Positions 54,083 through 62,476 of a stretch of DNA of 64,000 bases are shown in pieces. This stretch comes from Ruminiclostridium cellobioparum subsp. termitidis CT1112 (GTDB taxonomy: Bacteria > Bacillota > Clostridia > Acetivibrionales > DSM-1351). The translations under genes were made by a program, and so were the position numbers. Each line of letters begins with the position of its first letter. The first letter of the stretch is position 1. Below the pieces are notes generated by a model. The model had not been told where the DNA came from, made no database searches, and saw only the letters and a list, made by a program, of their open reading frames with translations. Location of the stretch: the NCBI RefSeq assembly GCF_000350485.1, contig NZ_AORV01000036.1:1-64000 (forward strand). The letters are read 5' to 3'.

Positions 54083-54655
54083 TCATCCCATCAGCTTTAT
54101 CAATTCTTTTGTATTTTTAAGCCCAAGCTTTTTCAAAATGCTGGTTTTCTGATTGGATATGGTCTTATTGCTGGATTTGATCCCTATTTTTTTTCCAATT
54201 ATCATATCAAATATATTCCTTTCGGCATTGGATAGATCCTCCAGGATCAGCTTTCTGATTAAAAGCTGATGGGGAGTCGTTCCATTTGCAACGTATCTCA
54301 CTGTGCTGCACAGGATGGAAAACTGGCTTTTAAGCAAGCAATCCGCGGCAAAGGCTCTTTTTGCCGCATACTCCACGATTCCCTCCGATTCGAGAGAGGT
54401 GAGGATTATTACCTTGGCCCCTGTCTTTATTCTGATTTCCCTGGAAATCTCCACTCCTTCAAATTCGGATAATGAAAGGTTCAGGTCCATAATGACTACA
54501 TGGGGCATATACACGTTAGCCAGTTTTATGGCGTCAGCGTAATTTGAAGCAATCCCGATGCAATTGAAATCAGGTTCCTTTGACAGCTGCTGTTTAATTA
54601 AAAATGCAAAATCAGGGTCATACTCTACAATCAGGATTTTAATAATATCACTCAT
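54083..54655 (-). CDS. Orphan NarL/FixJ-type response regulator
   Basis: A 190-residue protein with an N-terminal receiver (~5-118) and a C-terminal LuxR-type HTH (~132-188; LSNAERNIFDMIIGKKIGI, then ISNQKTSILKKLGLKNTKEL). The phospho-acceptor Asp is in VIMDLNLS (~56), with the expected Thr (ILTS) and Lys (CLLKS). In the acidic pocket the usual pair is E-Y (IVEYDPDF), where a Tyr takes the place of the second acid. No histidine kinase lies nearby. ATG 54655 follows AAGGAGG. It probably regulates distant genes. Confidence 0.88.
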   Translation of the reverse strand: MSDIIKILIVEYDPDFAFLIKQQLSKEPDFNCIGIASNYADAIKLANVYMPHVVIMDLNLSLSEFEGVEISREIRIKTGAKVIILTSLESEGIVEYAAKRAFAADCLLKSQFSILCSTVRYVANGTTPHQLLIRKLILEDLSNAERNIFDMIIGKKIGIKSSNKTISNQKTSILKKLGLKNTKELIKLMG

Positions 54656-54813
54656 TTAACCGGCCCTCCTTTTTCTTCTGCCTTTTAAGGGATATTCCTT
54701 TTTTATGGTTTAATGAATATTTTACCATAAATACCATAAGGTTCAATAATATAAAAGTAATATTTTCCTATATTTTTAGAGTATGGAGCACAATTTGCCG
54801 ACTGGCATAAAAA

Positions 54814-54852
54814 CAGCCCGGAATTCAGGGCAAATGCCGCCGCTCCGGGCTG
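54814..54852 (-). terminator. Terminator of the alcohol dehydrogenase gene
   Basis: CAGCCCGGA/TCCGGGCTG with a 21-base loop, followed on the minus strand by TTTTTATG. It lies 43 bases past the stop. Confidence 0.8.
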
Positions 54853-54895
54853 TAGTCCGTTTTCGCGCTGTTTCGCAGAACTACGGTTATAGCTG

Positions 54896-56071
54896 CTACA
54901 GTGCTAATTTATAGATCTCATAAATGTCATCGGCCTTGAGCTTCTGGAAGTTCCCTACGTGGGTACGTCCAACCATGCATTTATCTGCCATTTCACGTAT
55001 TCTTTCACTTCCTATGTTCACATCGGACAATCTTATGGGCAGGCCCATCCTGACATACCAGGCCTCAAGTCTCTCTATCATTTCAAATACAATCTTTTCC
55101 TTATCATCAAAGCTGAAGTCCACATTGAAAACTCTCATTGCAAATTGTATGAATTTGTCCACATTCTGCTTGTATACATACTTCATCCATGCAGGGAACA
55201 CTATGGACAAACCCGCACCGTGGGCTATATCGTATGCTCCGCTGATTTCATGCTCTATGTCATGACTGCCCCAGTCACCTATCCTGCCGGTATTCAGGAG
55301 GTTGTTGTGAGCTACTGCACCTGCCCACATTATCTCGGCCCTGACATTATAGTCATTGGGGTTTTTCAAAGCCAGAGGTGCATTGTTAAGTATGGTTCTC
55401 ATATTTGCTTCAATGAGCCTGTCTGTGAAATCCACATTTGGTTCCTGTGTAAAATACCTCTCCATGAGGTGGGCAAAAATATCACTTGCACCGCAGGCTG
55501 TCTGGTATGCGGGAAGCGTATAGCTGGATTCCGGGTTTAATACCGCAAATTTCGGTATTACCACTTCGGTATTTATTGCACGTTTCAGCCAGCCTTCCTC
55601 GTTTGTAATAACCGAAGCTGTGGAGGATTCGGAGCCTGCCGCGGGTATTGTTAAAACAACTCCTACAGGAAGAGCTTCTGTCAGTCCTGCCAGTTTTGAA
55701 TTGTCCATATATAATTCCCATACATCACCACTGTATCTGACCCCTGCTGCTATGGCCTTGGCTGAATCGATAACGCTGCCTCCGCCCACCGCCAGCACAA
55801 AATCCAGATTATTTTTCTTGCAGAGCTCAATTCCCTCACGGACAAGGCTTAATCTGGGATTCGGAACAACTCCCGACAGTTCCACAAAGAATAAACCCTC
55901 CTCCTTAAGTGACTTTACAACTTTATCATATACACCATTGGCTTTGACCGATCCTCCGCCATAGTGCAGCAATACTCTTTTACCGAATTTGGAAATCTGC
56001 TTTCCGGCCTGGGATTCGGTATCCTTACCGAATATTATTCTGGCAGGATTATAGAATTCAAAATTAATCAT
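54896..56071 (-). CDS. Iron-containing alcohol dehydrogenase (butanol dehydrogenase-like)
   Basis: A type III NAD(P)H-dependent alcohol/aldehyde dehydrogenase of 391 residues, which reduces aldehydes to alcohols during fermentation. The N-terminus NFEFYNPARIIFGKDTE and the nucleotide-binding VLAVGGGSVIDSAKAIAAG are typical of BdhA/YqhD. The metal ligands are Asp and His in CGASDIFAHLMER, then HDIEHEISGAYDIAHGAGLS. ATG 56071 (6 bases after GGAGAG) is preferred to a longer frame. It is monocistronic with its own terminator. The preferred substrate is not determinable. Confidence 0.93.
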   Translation of the reverse strand: MINFEFYNPARIIFGKDTESQAGKQISKFGKRVLLHYGGGSVKANGVYDKVVKSLKEEGLFFVELSGVVPNPRLSLVREGIELCKKNNLDFVLAVGGGSVIDSAKAIAAGVRYSGDVWELYMDNSKLAGLTEALPVGVVLTIPAAGSESSTASVITNEEGWLKRAINTEVVIPKFAVLNPESSYTLPAYQTACGASDIFAHLMERYFTQEPNVDFTDRLIEANMRTILNNAPLALKNPNDYNVRAEIMWAGAVAHNNLLNTGRIGDWGSHDIEHEISGAYDIAHGAGLSIVFPAWMKYVYKQNVDKFIQFAMRVFNVDFSFDDKEKIVFEMIERLEAWYVRMGLPIRLSDVNIGSERIREMADKCMVGRTHVGNFQKLKADDIYEIYKLAL

Positions 56072-56278
56072 ACTTATCTCTCCATTTCCGGCCCGGCTAA
56101 AACAATTTACCGGTCCTCTCAAATTTATAATAACAAAACTTTTATAAAAAGTATTTAAGAACTAACTTTTATTTTACCACATTATATTTAATTAAAAACA
56201 AAATAATCTCCATTTACTTGGTTAAAAATAAAAACTTGAATCACAACTTTTATAATAATCAAAATTCTGGAGGTAGTA

Positions 56279-57454
56279 ATGTCGGGAAAAGCTAAAATTT
56301 TACTTGTTATAAGTGCCCTGTTTACCCTTGCAATGGGGCTTTCCAACGTCTTTGTAAACATCTTTCTCTGGAAGAAATCCAACAATTTTATAGTAATAGC
56401 GCAATACAACCTTATGCATTATGCCCTTATTCCTCCGGCTTTTATGCTGGCAGGCCGGTTGTCCAAAAAAAAGAACGGTATCTGGGCGTTAAGACTGGGA
56501 ATAATTTTTTTTATTATGTTTTTCGGGTTTATACTGATATTAAAAAATGATGTTACGAAATATGTAATACCTGTGGGTGCACTGTTCGGCATAGCCGGGG
56601 GCTTTTACTGGCTTTCCTACCATGTTTTGAGTTTCGATTTTACCTCCACTGAAAACAGGGACACTTTTAACGGGTTCAACGGCGGAATATCAGGGGTTTG
56701 TGGAGCAGCTGCACCAATTACTTCAGCTTTCATAATCAATGCAAACAGCATGTCAGCCGGCTATACCATCGTCTTTTCCTCATCCTTGATATTATTTATA
56801 ATCCTTATCCTGGTATCTTTGATGCTGAAAGCCGATAATTACGGCACCCGTCTCAACTATAGCAAAATCTTTAAAAGCAACTGCGGGGACTGGAAAAATC
56901 TTAGAAGGAGCATTGCCCTATGGGGCTTCCGGGATGTTATCATAGGATTTCTCATAATAGTTCTTGTATACAAAGCAACCGGAAGTGAACTGGCCGTGGG
57001 AAAATTTTCACTTTTCGCATCCCTTATCTCCTCAGCGGCATATATAGCCGAGCAAAAACTTATCAAGCCCAAATTGAGACTGATTTCAATGCTGCTGGGT
57101 GCAATCCTTATGTTTGTAGCCGTATTGGGGCTTGTGATAAATATAAGCTACAGCTCATTATTGTTCTTTATGATTTTGGACTCGGCCTTCGTGCCTTTCT
57201 TTCTGGTGCCGCTGTCCTCGGCAAGCTTTAATATTATAAGCCTGCAGCATGAGGAGGATTTGAGAGTGGAATATATCATCAACAAGGAAATAATGCTCAA
57301 CTCAGGCAGGTTTATAAGTACGGTGATCCTTATAGGCCTGCTGACCTTTTTCGGGAATGAGAGCCATCTGAACTATTTCCTGCTGTTTGTGGGCTGTGCC
57401 CAGCTGTTCTCCATGGCCTTTCTGAGAAAGCTCAAGGTTTTCAGGCCTGATTAG
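56279..57454 (+). CDS. Major facilitator superfamily transporter
   Basis: A polytopic membrane protein of 391 residues with about 12 hydrophobic helices (for example [20 protein letters not shown] at ~6-25, [15 protein letters not shown] at ~75-89, and [20 protein letters not shown] late). [16 protein letters not shown] between helices 2 and 3 is a degenerate MFS A-like motif. The substrate is unknown. ATG 56279 follows GGAGG. Its 3' end overlaps the convergent HD-domain gene by 14 bases. Confidence 0.88.
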   Translation: MSGKAKILLVISALFTLAMGLSNVFVNIFLWKKSNNFIVIAQYNLMHYALIPPAFMLAGRLSKKKNGIWALRLGIIFFIMFFGFILILKNDVTKYVIPVGALFGIAGGFYWLSYHVLSFDFTSTENRDTFNGFNGGISGVCGAAAPITSAFIINANSMSAGYTIVFSSSLILFIILILVSLMLKADNYGTRLNYSKIFKSNCGDWKNLRRSIALWGFRDVIIGFLIIVLVYKATGSELAVGKFSLFASLISSAAYIAEQKLIKPKLRLISMLLGAILMFVAVLGLVINISYSSLLFFMILDSAFVPFFLVPLSSASFNIISLQHEEDLRVEYIINKEIMLNSGRFISTVILIGLLTFFGNESHLNYFLLFVGCAQLFSMAFLRKLKVFRPD

Positions 57455-58058
57455 CTTTAACCTTTGCCAGGAACCTCTTAATATTCTCCTCCTCTTCACT
57501 GCGGTCGGCATGGAGTCTGCCCATCCTGTCACAGAAGCCAAGGAGGGCTACTTCATCAACATCTGTTTTCCTTAACATTGATCTCACATCGGAGAAGGGT
57601 AAATTGTTATTGACAAAAAGTATCTGCATATGCCATCTCACAAGCTCTGCAACTTTATTTACAAAGCCTTCCTCCTCCAGGTATCCGGCTAAAAACTTTC
57701 TTGTCAGATCAGCTCCGGCTATATCGTGATCATAGGAGGTAATCCTTCCTTTGCGGATTTTCGTCGTATCGGGCTTACCGATGTCGTGAAGCAGGGCAGC
57801 CCACATAAACGCCCTGGGATCCCGGCTTTTATCCCTGACCTTTGCGGCCTGGTCCACCACCAGCATGGTGTGGTTCCACACATTGCCTTCTGGGTGGTGC
57901 CTGGGAGACTGGCCGGTCTTCTTCAGATTGTTGAGCAATACAAGGGGATATTTTTCAAACAGCGGAGTTTTTGATATATCCTCCAGGTAAATTGACGGCT
58001 GTTTGTCCTCCAATAAATGTGTCTCGATTTCAGTAAATACATTATGTTCAATTGTCAT
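57441..58058 (-). CDS. HD-domain phosphohydrolase
   Basis: A 205-residue HD-superfamily protein, related to the nucleotidyltransferase-associated HD family. The metal motif begins at [13 protein letters not shown] (first His), then [12 protein letters not shown] (H-D), [10 protein letters not shown] and RWHMQILF. It probably hydrolyses a phosphate ester; no substrate can be named. The ATG at 58058 has only a weak SD. It is convergent with and overlaps the MFS gene by 14 bases. The next HD gene lies about 115 bases upstream on the same strand. Confidence 0.87.
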   Translation of the reverse strand: MTIEHNVFTEIETHLLEDKQPSIYLEDISKTPLFEKYPLVLLNNLKKTGQSPRHHPEGNVWNHTMLVVDQAAKVRDKSRDPRAFMWAALLHDIGKPDTTKIRKGRITSYDHDIAGADLTRKFLAGYLEEEGFVNKVAELVRWHMQILFVNNNLPFSDVRSMLRKTDVDEVALLGFCDRMGRLHADRSEEEENIKRFLAKVKANQA

Positions 58059-58174
58059 TCCAAAATTCTCACTTTGAATATATTTTCTGAATAGTTTTCC
58101 ATTTTACTGCTCTATTATTCTCAAATCATTTTGATGTTTCACCGGATAAACTGCCCTGCACGAGTGTCTCTTCC

Positions 58175-58711
58175 TCACCCGGAAACTTCGCCAAACAAGC
58201 TCAGGAACTCATTCTCCACACTTTTAAAATCCCTCTGTGAAAAGTCGTGCTGCATTGAGACGGCAGGTCTGGTCTCAAACAGCTGAACATTCATCAGCGT
58301 GTCAAATTCATAATATAGCAGCGAATCATCAACAGCCGAAATCAACCTGAGTTCCTCTTCGGATACGTCACCAAGGCCAAACCTGTCATATATGACCTTC
58401 TGGAGCTTGTCCTCAATAATAAAATATTCCGGCATATTTCTTTTGACAGGCCTTGTCAGATCGGAAATATAGCTCTCACTTGCATCGTGCAGCAGGCAGC
58501 CCAGCCGGACCCTCCGGGAATATCCCCTGCCCAGGGCCTCCCTGCAGCAGCTTATTGAATGCTGGGCCACCGAATAAAAGTGCTTGAAATGCCCGTTAGC
58601 TCGTGTCATCAAGGAAAGAGCGTGGGCAATATCCTCAATCTTTATATCCTCCTTTACAGGTTCCAGCGGATAAAATTTTGTCTTTGAATAGGTTAATATA
58701 TATTCCGACAT
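58175..58711 (-). CDS. HD-domain phosphohydrolase (YfbR-like)
   Basis: A 178-residue HD protein with FYSVAQHSISCCREA (first His, residues ~45-59), GCLLHDASESYISDLTRPVK (H-D-x-x-E pattern) and later an Asp in ISAVDDSLLYYEF. The layout resembles the YfbR/5'-deoxynucleotidase group, which removes phosphate from deoxynucleoside monophosphates, but the function is not shown. ATG 58711 follows AGGAG. Confidence 0.87.
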   Translation of the reverse strand: MSEYILTYSKTKFYPLEPVKEDIKIEDIAHALSLMTRANGHFKHFYSVAQHSISCCREALGRGYSRRVRLGCLLHDASESYISDLTRPVKRNMPEYFIIEDKLQKVIYDRFGLGDVSEEELRLISAVDDSLLYYEFDTLMNVQLFETRPAVSMQHDFSQRDFKSVENEFLSLFGEVSG

Positions 58712-58861
58712 ATGTATCTCCTGTTCTATCTTTTAGTACTTTATTTTACCAGAATTATATTTATACTTCCATACTGACTTCAAGCAATGGATGTATAATC
58801 AGGATAATTCTTTATTGCTATTATAAATTTTTATAACAATAAAAGCAAAACCCCTGATAAT

Positions 58862-58895
58862 AAAAAAACAGTCCCTTTCATGGTGAAAGGACTGT
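58862..58895 (-). terminator. Terminator overlapping the flavodoxin gene end
   Basis: ACAGTCCCTTTC/GAAAGGACTGT, then TTTTTTT on the minus strand. The flavodoxin stop codon lies in the loop region. Confidence 0.8.
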
Positions 58896-59396
58896 CATAA
58901 TTTTGCCGGTCAATTTAACAATATCGTCCGGTTTTAACCGGTATGCCGATGTAGCTTTACGGGTAGGCCTGGGGCTGGATGGTAAAAGTCCGGTAATATG
59001 GAGGTCAAGCAACACAGCAGGGGTCCTCCCCGTCCTTTTTTCCAGTTCACCTGCAATCCCGGGATTTGAGCCGTCAGCACCTCCACTTATGGAGATAAAT
59101 GCATATCTGTATGGGTGGGTCTTCAAATATTTCAAGTACAAGCGGAGCGGTGTGGCGACCTTTCCCATCCAGACCGGTCCCAATAAAACAATCAAATCAC
59201 ACTCTTTAATGCTGCTATCAGGCAGTGGCCGTACCGTCGGACTTTTGTTAAAAATTATGTCCAGTACAATAGACCCCATGGTACGGGATTTTACTTCTTC
59301 TATTTTAATATGTTCAGCAGACAGCTCCTTTGCCACACTGTCGGCCAATGCCCGGTTGTTGCCGGTCAACGAATAGGAAATAACTGTATTGCTCAT
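58878..59396 (-). CDS. Flavodoxin-like protein
   Basis: An electron-transfer or quinone-reductase-like flavoprotein of 172 residues with a flavodoxin fold. The FMN phosphate loop is SYSLTGNNRALA (~8-19). DLIVLLGPVWMGKVATPLRLYLKY and FISISGGADGSNPG are the second and third FMN loops. It is the last gene of the ApbE/FMN-binding operon (ApbE, FMN-binding protein, flavodoxin) under TetR control and is the likely cytoplasmic electron donor or partner; this is inferred. ATG 59396 follows AGGAGG. Confidence 0.88.
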   Translation of the reverse strand: MSNTVISYSLTGNNRALADSVAKELSAEHIKIEEVKSRTMGSIVLDIIFNKSPTVRPLPDSSIKECDLIVLLGPVWMGKVATPLRLYLKYLKTHPYRYAFISISGGADGSNPGIAGELEKRTGRTPAVLLDLHITGLLPSSPRPTRKATSAYRLKPDDIVKLTGKIMTVLSP

Positions 59397-59431
59397 TGAA
59401 AACCTCCTTGATCGAGCTTTATATGTAACCT

Positions 59432-59887
59432 TTAATCAGCCTGCTCCAGTGCATTTTCCACAGCTTTTATATGTGTTTTTGAGGTCAGGGTGGCACCGCT
59501 GATAACATCTACCTGCAAGGACTGGGTTTCGATAACCTTCTCAAACAAATCTTCTACGGTAGAACCCTTTGAGTTGATTTCAGCCGGTTTTCCCTCTTTG
59601 TTCAAAGCTCCCTTCAGCACTTTTATACCGGTAACACGGCCTGAAGATACCGTTACCTCTACCCGGGTATTTCGAAAACTGTCCTTTTTGCCCTTGTACT
59701 CTCCCACATATGTACCGTCATGTAAATTTTTAAAGTTTATATCGTTAATGGTAAGATTTTTAATTTCACGTCTTCCCGGTTCGGTACCCATTATTCCTCC
59801 CAACAGAGCAATTCCTATTACTCCTATTATTACCAATATAACTATCCACACTTTGATTTTCCCCTTCTTTCTCACAGTAGTTTTCAT
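59432..59887 (-). CDS. Membrane-anchored FMN-binding domain protein
   Basis: A 151-residue protein with an N-terminal membrane helix (VWIVILVIIGVIGIALLGGI, ~13-32) and an external FMN-binding domain (~55-150) of the RnfG/NqrC type. The flavinylation motif SGATLTS (~131-137, consensus S/D-G-A-S/T-x-T) is the site to which ApbE links FMN on Thr. The apbE gene lies immediately upstream (15 bases), which supports this. It probably carries electrons on the outer face. ATG 59887 follows GAAAGGA. Confidence 0.92.
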   Translation of the reverse strand: MKTTVRKKGKIKVWIVILVIIGVIGIALLGGIMGTEPGRREIKNLTINDINFKNLHDGTYVGEYKGKKDSFRNTRVEVTVSSGRVTGIKVLKGALNKEGKPAEINSKGSTVEDLFEKVIETQSLQVDVISGATLTSKTHIKAVENALEQAD

Positions 59888-59902
59888 TGCGTCTGTTTCC
59901 TT

Positions 59903-60880
59903 TCATATAATTTTGGTTGAAATATGGACTGCTGGCTGAAAGCAGCCTTTAAGCCCGTGTGTTATATATATCTGCTGATGCTCATCCACCATAATGGCTT
60001 CGGTGCCGGGAAACCTTTTAATAAACCCGGCTCCTCTTTCCAACCCCGACACAAAAGCAAGAGTGGATAATGCGTCGGCAAGCATAGCACTGTCCGAAAT
60101 AACCGTCGCACTTATAAGCCCGGCTTGGGCAGGATATCCTGTAACCGGGCTCAGGATATGATGCCTCCGGACACCTTCCCGGTCTATAAAATACCGTTCA
60201 TAGTCACCGGAGGTAACCACTGACCTGCCGGTAACCGGAACGGCCCCCAGCAGGCAGCCCTCCTGCCGCGGATGGCGTATGCCAACCATCCAGGGAGTCC
60301 CGTCAGGCTTATTTCCCAGGGCTGAGACATTCCCTCCGATATTGGTAAAAGCCGACACAATATCATAGCACTTGAATATTTCAATAATCCTGTCACTTGC
60401 AAAACCTTTCCCCACCCCTCCCAAATCAATGGACTGCCCCTGCTTTCCAAGTCCAGCGGTGCCTACAGAAGGGTTCAGCAGCAGATCACAATAGCCGACC
60501 AATGACAGAGCCTGACTGATATCTGCTTCCTCGGGCACCCCCGGCGCATGCTTGTAATTCCACAAATCCACCAGGGGGCCGATAGTAACATCAAACAGTC
60601 CATCACATATACCGGATAACTCATTGGCATATGAGAGCACCCTGTAAACCTCATCACATACTTTGACAGGTTTTATTCCTGAGAATTGGTTTATAAGACT
60701 TATCTCACTTTCGGGTATATAGCGGCTCATAATTTTTTCAAGCCTCTCCATCTCGGCATTTGCTGAATTTACTGCCTCCGGTGTGTTTCTACCAAATACC
60801 CTGTGAGTTATTTGTGTGTTCATTCCAAGGCTTGAGTTGTCTGTCAAATGTTTATCCTCTGTGCAGATTACCTTTCGCAT
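59903..60880 (-). CDS. apbE: FAD:protein FMN transferase ApbE
   Basis: Transfers FMN from FAD to a Thr in the target motif of FMN-binding proteins. The 325-residue protein has the ApbE/NosX motifs: GLFDVTIGPLVDLWN (~98-112), DLGGVGKGFASDRI with the FAD-binding Gly/Lys (~150-163), NIGGNVSALG, and SDSAMLADALSTLAF with the Mg-binding Asp. No lipobox or signal peptide follows ATG 60880 (SD AGGAGG); the longer frame would not add one. So it may act in the cytoplasm or be exported in an unusual way. An operator for the neighbouring TetR protein lies 35 bases upstream. Confidence 0.94.
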   Translation of the reverse strand: MRKVICTEDKHLTDNSSLGMNTQITHRVFGRNTPEAVNSANAEMERLEKIMSRYIPESEISLINQFSGIKPVKVCDEVYRVLSYANELSGICDGLFDVTIGPLVDLWNYKHAPGVPEEADISQALSLVGYCDLLLNPSVGTAGLGKQGQSIDLGGVGKGFASDRIIEIFKCYDIVSAFTNIGGNVSALGNKPDGTPWMVGIRHPRQEGCLLGAVPVTGRSVVTSGDYERYFIDREGVRRHHILSPVTGYPAQAGLISATVISDSAMLADALSTLAFVSGLERGAGFIKRFPGTEAIMVDEHQQIYITHGLKGCFQPAVHISTKII

Positions 60881-60914
60881 CCTGCCTCCTTCCCTGCAAT
60901 CAAAACATTTCAGT

Positions 60915-60940
60915 AGAATGAACATTTTTATATTCATTCA
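60915..60940. promoter_or_regulatory. TetR operator upstream of apbE
   Basis: AGAATGAA-N10-TTCATTCA matches the TGAATGAA-N10-TTCATTCA palindrome in front of the tetR gene, with one changed base. It overlaps a -10 candidate of the apbE promoter. Confidence 0.7.
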
Positions 60941-60972
60941 TTTTGTGAGTAAAAAAATTGCCTCTGATTCTG

Positions 60973-61551
60973 TCAGGGGCAGTCGGTCAGTCCCTTCATG
61001 ATGAACTCCGACATATAGTCCAGAACCTCCGGAAAATATTGAATTCCTATCTCTTCTTTATGTGTGTCAACATTGATAATGGCGGCAAAAATAGTCATAA
61101 TCATTTTGCTGTCAATGTCTCTCCTCATTTTCCCTTCTTCCTGCCATGTTAAAATTACTTCATGAAAACTGTCATACAGGAAGTCGAAATTTTCAAGTCC
61201 GTTTTCCTCACGGTATATCTGCTCTATCCTGTTAAAGACACTTCTATTGTACCATTCCCTCAGAATGGGGTTGGCTTTCATGCCTTGAACATTCAGCGCC
61301 AGCATTTGTCTGACCACTTCTAGCGGGCTGTTATTGATGTCTATGGACTGTAAACAGCTTTTTTTAAGTTTTACATTTTCATCTAAAAAAATATCCATGA
61401 ACAATTTTTCTTTGGATGAATAGTAGTTATAAAAAGTTCCTACAGCCACACCGGCCTTTTTGGTAATATCAGATACATTTGTATCCTTAAAGCCGTTCAG
61501 GCTGAATAATTCTTTTCCACTGTCATAAATTTGAGTCTTTTTATTATCCAT
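60973..61551 (-). CDS. TetR-family transcriptional regulator
   Basis: A 192-residue repressor. The HTH is FKDTNVSDITKKAGVAVGTF-YNYY (~21-44). The C-terminal ~130 residues are an all-helical ligand domain. ATG 61551 is 8 bases after GGAG. It is directly upstream of apbE on the same strand (93 bases). Near-identical palindromes before tetR and before apbE point to autoregulation and control of the apbE-FMN-flavodoxin operon. The inducer is unknown. Confidence 0.92.
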   Translation of the reverse strand: MDNKKTQIYDSGKELFSLNGFKDTNVSDITKKAGVAVGTFYNYYSSKEKLFMDIFLDENVKLKKSCLQSIDINNSPLEVVRQMLALNVQGMKANPILREWYNRSVFNRIEQIYREENGLENFDFLYDSFHEVILTWQEEGKMRRDIDSKMIMTIFAAIINVDTHKEEIGIQYFPEVLDYMSEFIMKGLTDCP

Positions 61552-61572
61552 ATGCAGGTCTCCATAAAAAAA

Positions 61573-61598
61573 TGAATGAATTTCAAATTATTCATTCA
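61573..61598. promoter_or_regulatory. TetR operator upstream of tetR
   Basis: TGAATGAA-N10-TTCATTCA is a perfect palindrome, directly downstream of the tetR -10 box, so it covers the transcription start: a repression position. Confidence 0.75.
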
Positions 61599-61599
61599 C

Positions 61600-61628
61600 A
61601 TGTTATCATTAATATATCCGGCTGTCAA
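61600..61628 (-). promoter_or_regulatory. Promoter of tetR
   Basis: TTGACA (61623-61628) and TAACAT (61600-61605) on the minus strand, 17 bases apart. Confidence 0.75.
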
Positions 61629-61635
61629 TATTTTC

Positions 61636-62061
61636 TCACTCCGGCTGCTCCATATCCACGAGTCCCAGTATTCTCCTCTTTAGCCCCAAAACCTTTTCCT
61701 CAATCAGCCGGGCTATTTTTATAAATTCACTCCTGTCTTTTCCCGTGGGGTCTTCAAGCCCCCAATCCTCCCTGTGTTTACAGGGCAGGAACGGACAGTT
61801 TACATTACAGCCCATAGTCACCACAATATCCACCGCCGGAATATCAGAAATCAATTTTGATTTTTGGGTAGTATTCATATCCACTCCATAGAGCTCTTTT
61901 ATTGTTTCAACAGCATCCTGATTGATCCTGGGTTTTGTGACAGTTCCAGCCGAATAGGCCTCAAAAGCGTCTGCTGCCATTAATCTGGATATTGCTTCGG
62001 CCATCTGGGACCTGCAGGAGTTATGAACACAGATGAATGCAACTTTTATTTTACCCGGCAT
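61636..62061 (-). CDS. arsC: Arsenate reductase (thioredoxin-type ArsC)
   Basis: Reduces arsenate to arsenite in the cytoplasm; low-molecular-weight-phosphatase fold, 141 residues. The phosphatase loop CVHNSCRSQMAEA (C-x5-R, Cys11) and the Asp motif near EDPTGKDRSEF are present. The second and third redox cysteines lie in VTMGCNVNCPFLPCKH, as in the thioredoxin-coupled ArsC of Bacillus/Staphylococcus. ATG 62061 is chosen because the product then starts as in homologues; the SD (AAGGA) is weak. It is the last gene of the arsR-hgcA-hgcB set, 102 bases after hgcB. No arsenite exporter is visible in the window, but one may lie upstream of arsR. Confidence 0.9.
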   Translation of the reverse strand: MPGKIKVAFICVHNSCRSQMAEAISRLMAADAFEAYSAGTVTKPRINQDAVETIKELYGVDMNTTQKSKLISDIPAVDIVVTMGCNVNCPFLPCKHREDWGLEDPTGKDRSEFIKIARLIEEKVLGLKRRILGLVDMEQPE

Positions 62062-62163
62062 GTCTATTTTTCCTTTCAATACGTTCAGTAATATTGATAT
62101 TGATTTATTGTTTATCCATGGATTCAATATGCTTTTGATGTAACAGCCCTTCATGCAGGCACT

Positions 62164-62466
62164 CTAACAGCAGCCGCTGCTGCTGTCTCCGGAAGAGCAA
62201 TCGCAGCTGGGTTCGCTTCCGGTCAGCCACCCCATTATTATGGCAGCAGCACATCCGACTCCGGGTTTTACCTCCAGTGCCCCGAACGGACAATTTCCAG
62301 CACACGCGCCGCACTCCATACACCCGTCCCTGTCCATAATTTCGGCTTTATCAGCCCTCAGGGCAAAAACCTTATGCGGACATACCTCGATGCATTTTCC
62401 GCAGCCCTTACATTTTTCCTCGTCAAGTTTCAGAGTGGCCACATTTTTCAAATATCGGTGCCTCAT
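62164..62466 (-). CDS. hgcB: Mercury methylation ferredoxin HgcB
   Basis: A 100-residue ferredoxin with two [4Fe-4S] motifs, CKGCGKCIEVCP (19-30) and CMECGACAGNCP (49-60). The features that separate HgcB from other ferredoxins are present: VGCAAAI with Cys72, equivalent to the conserved Cys73 of the Pseudodesulfovibrio mercurii protein, and a C-terminal vicinal cysteine pair (SSGCC, Cys99-Cys100). Two more Cys (88, 90) lie in the tail. HgcB is thought to pass electrons to the HgcA cobalamin and to bind Hg(II). It starts 10 bases after hgcA with AAGGAGG, so the two are one transcript. Confidence 0.95.
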   Translation of the reverse strand: MRHRYLKNVATLKLDEEKCKGCGKCIEVCPHKVFALRADKAEIMDRDGCMECGACAGNCPFGALEVKPGVGCAAAIIMGWLTGSEPSCDCSSGDSSSGCC

Positions 62467-62476
62467 TGTATCCTCC

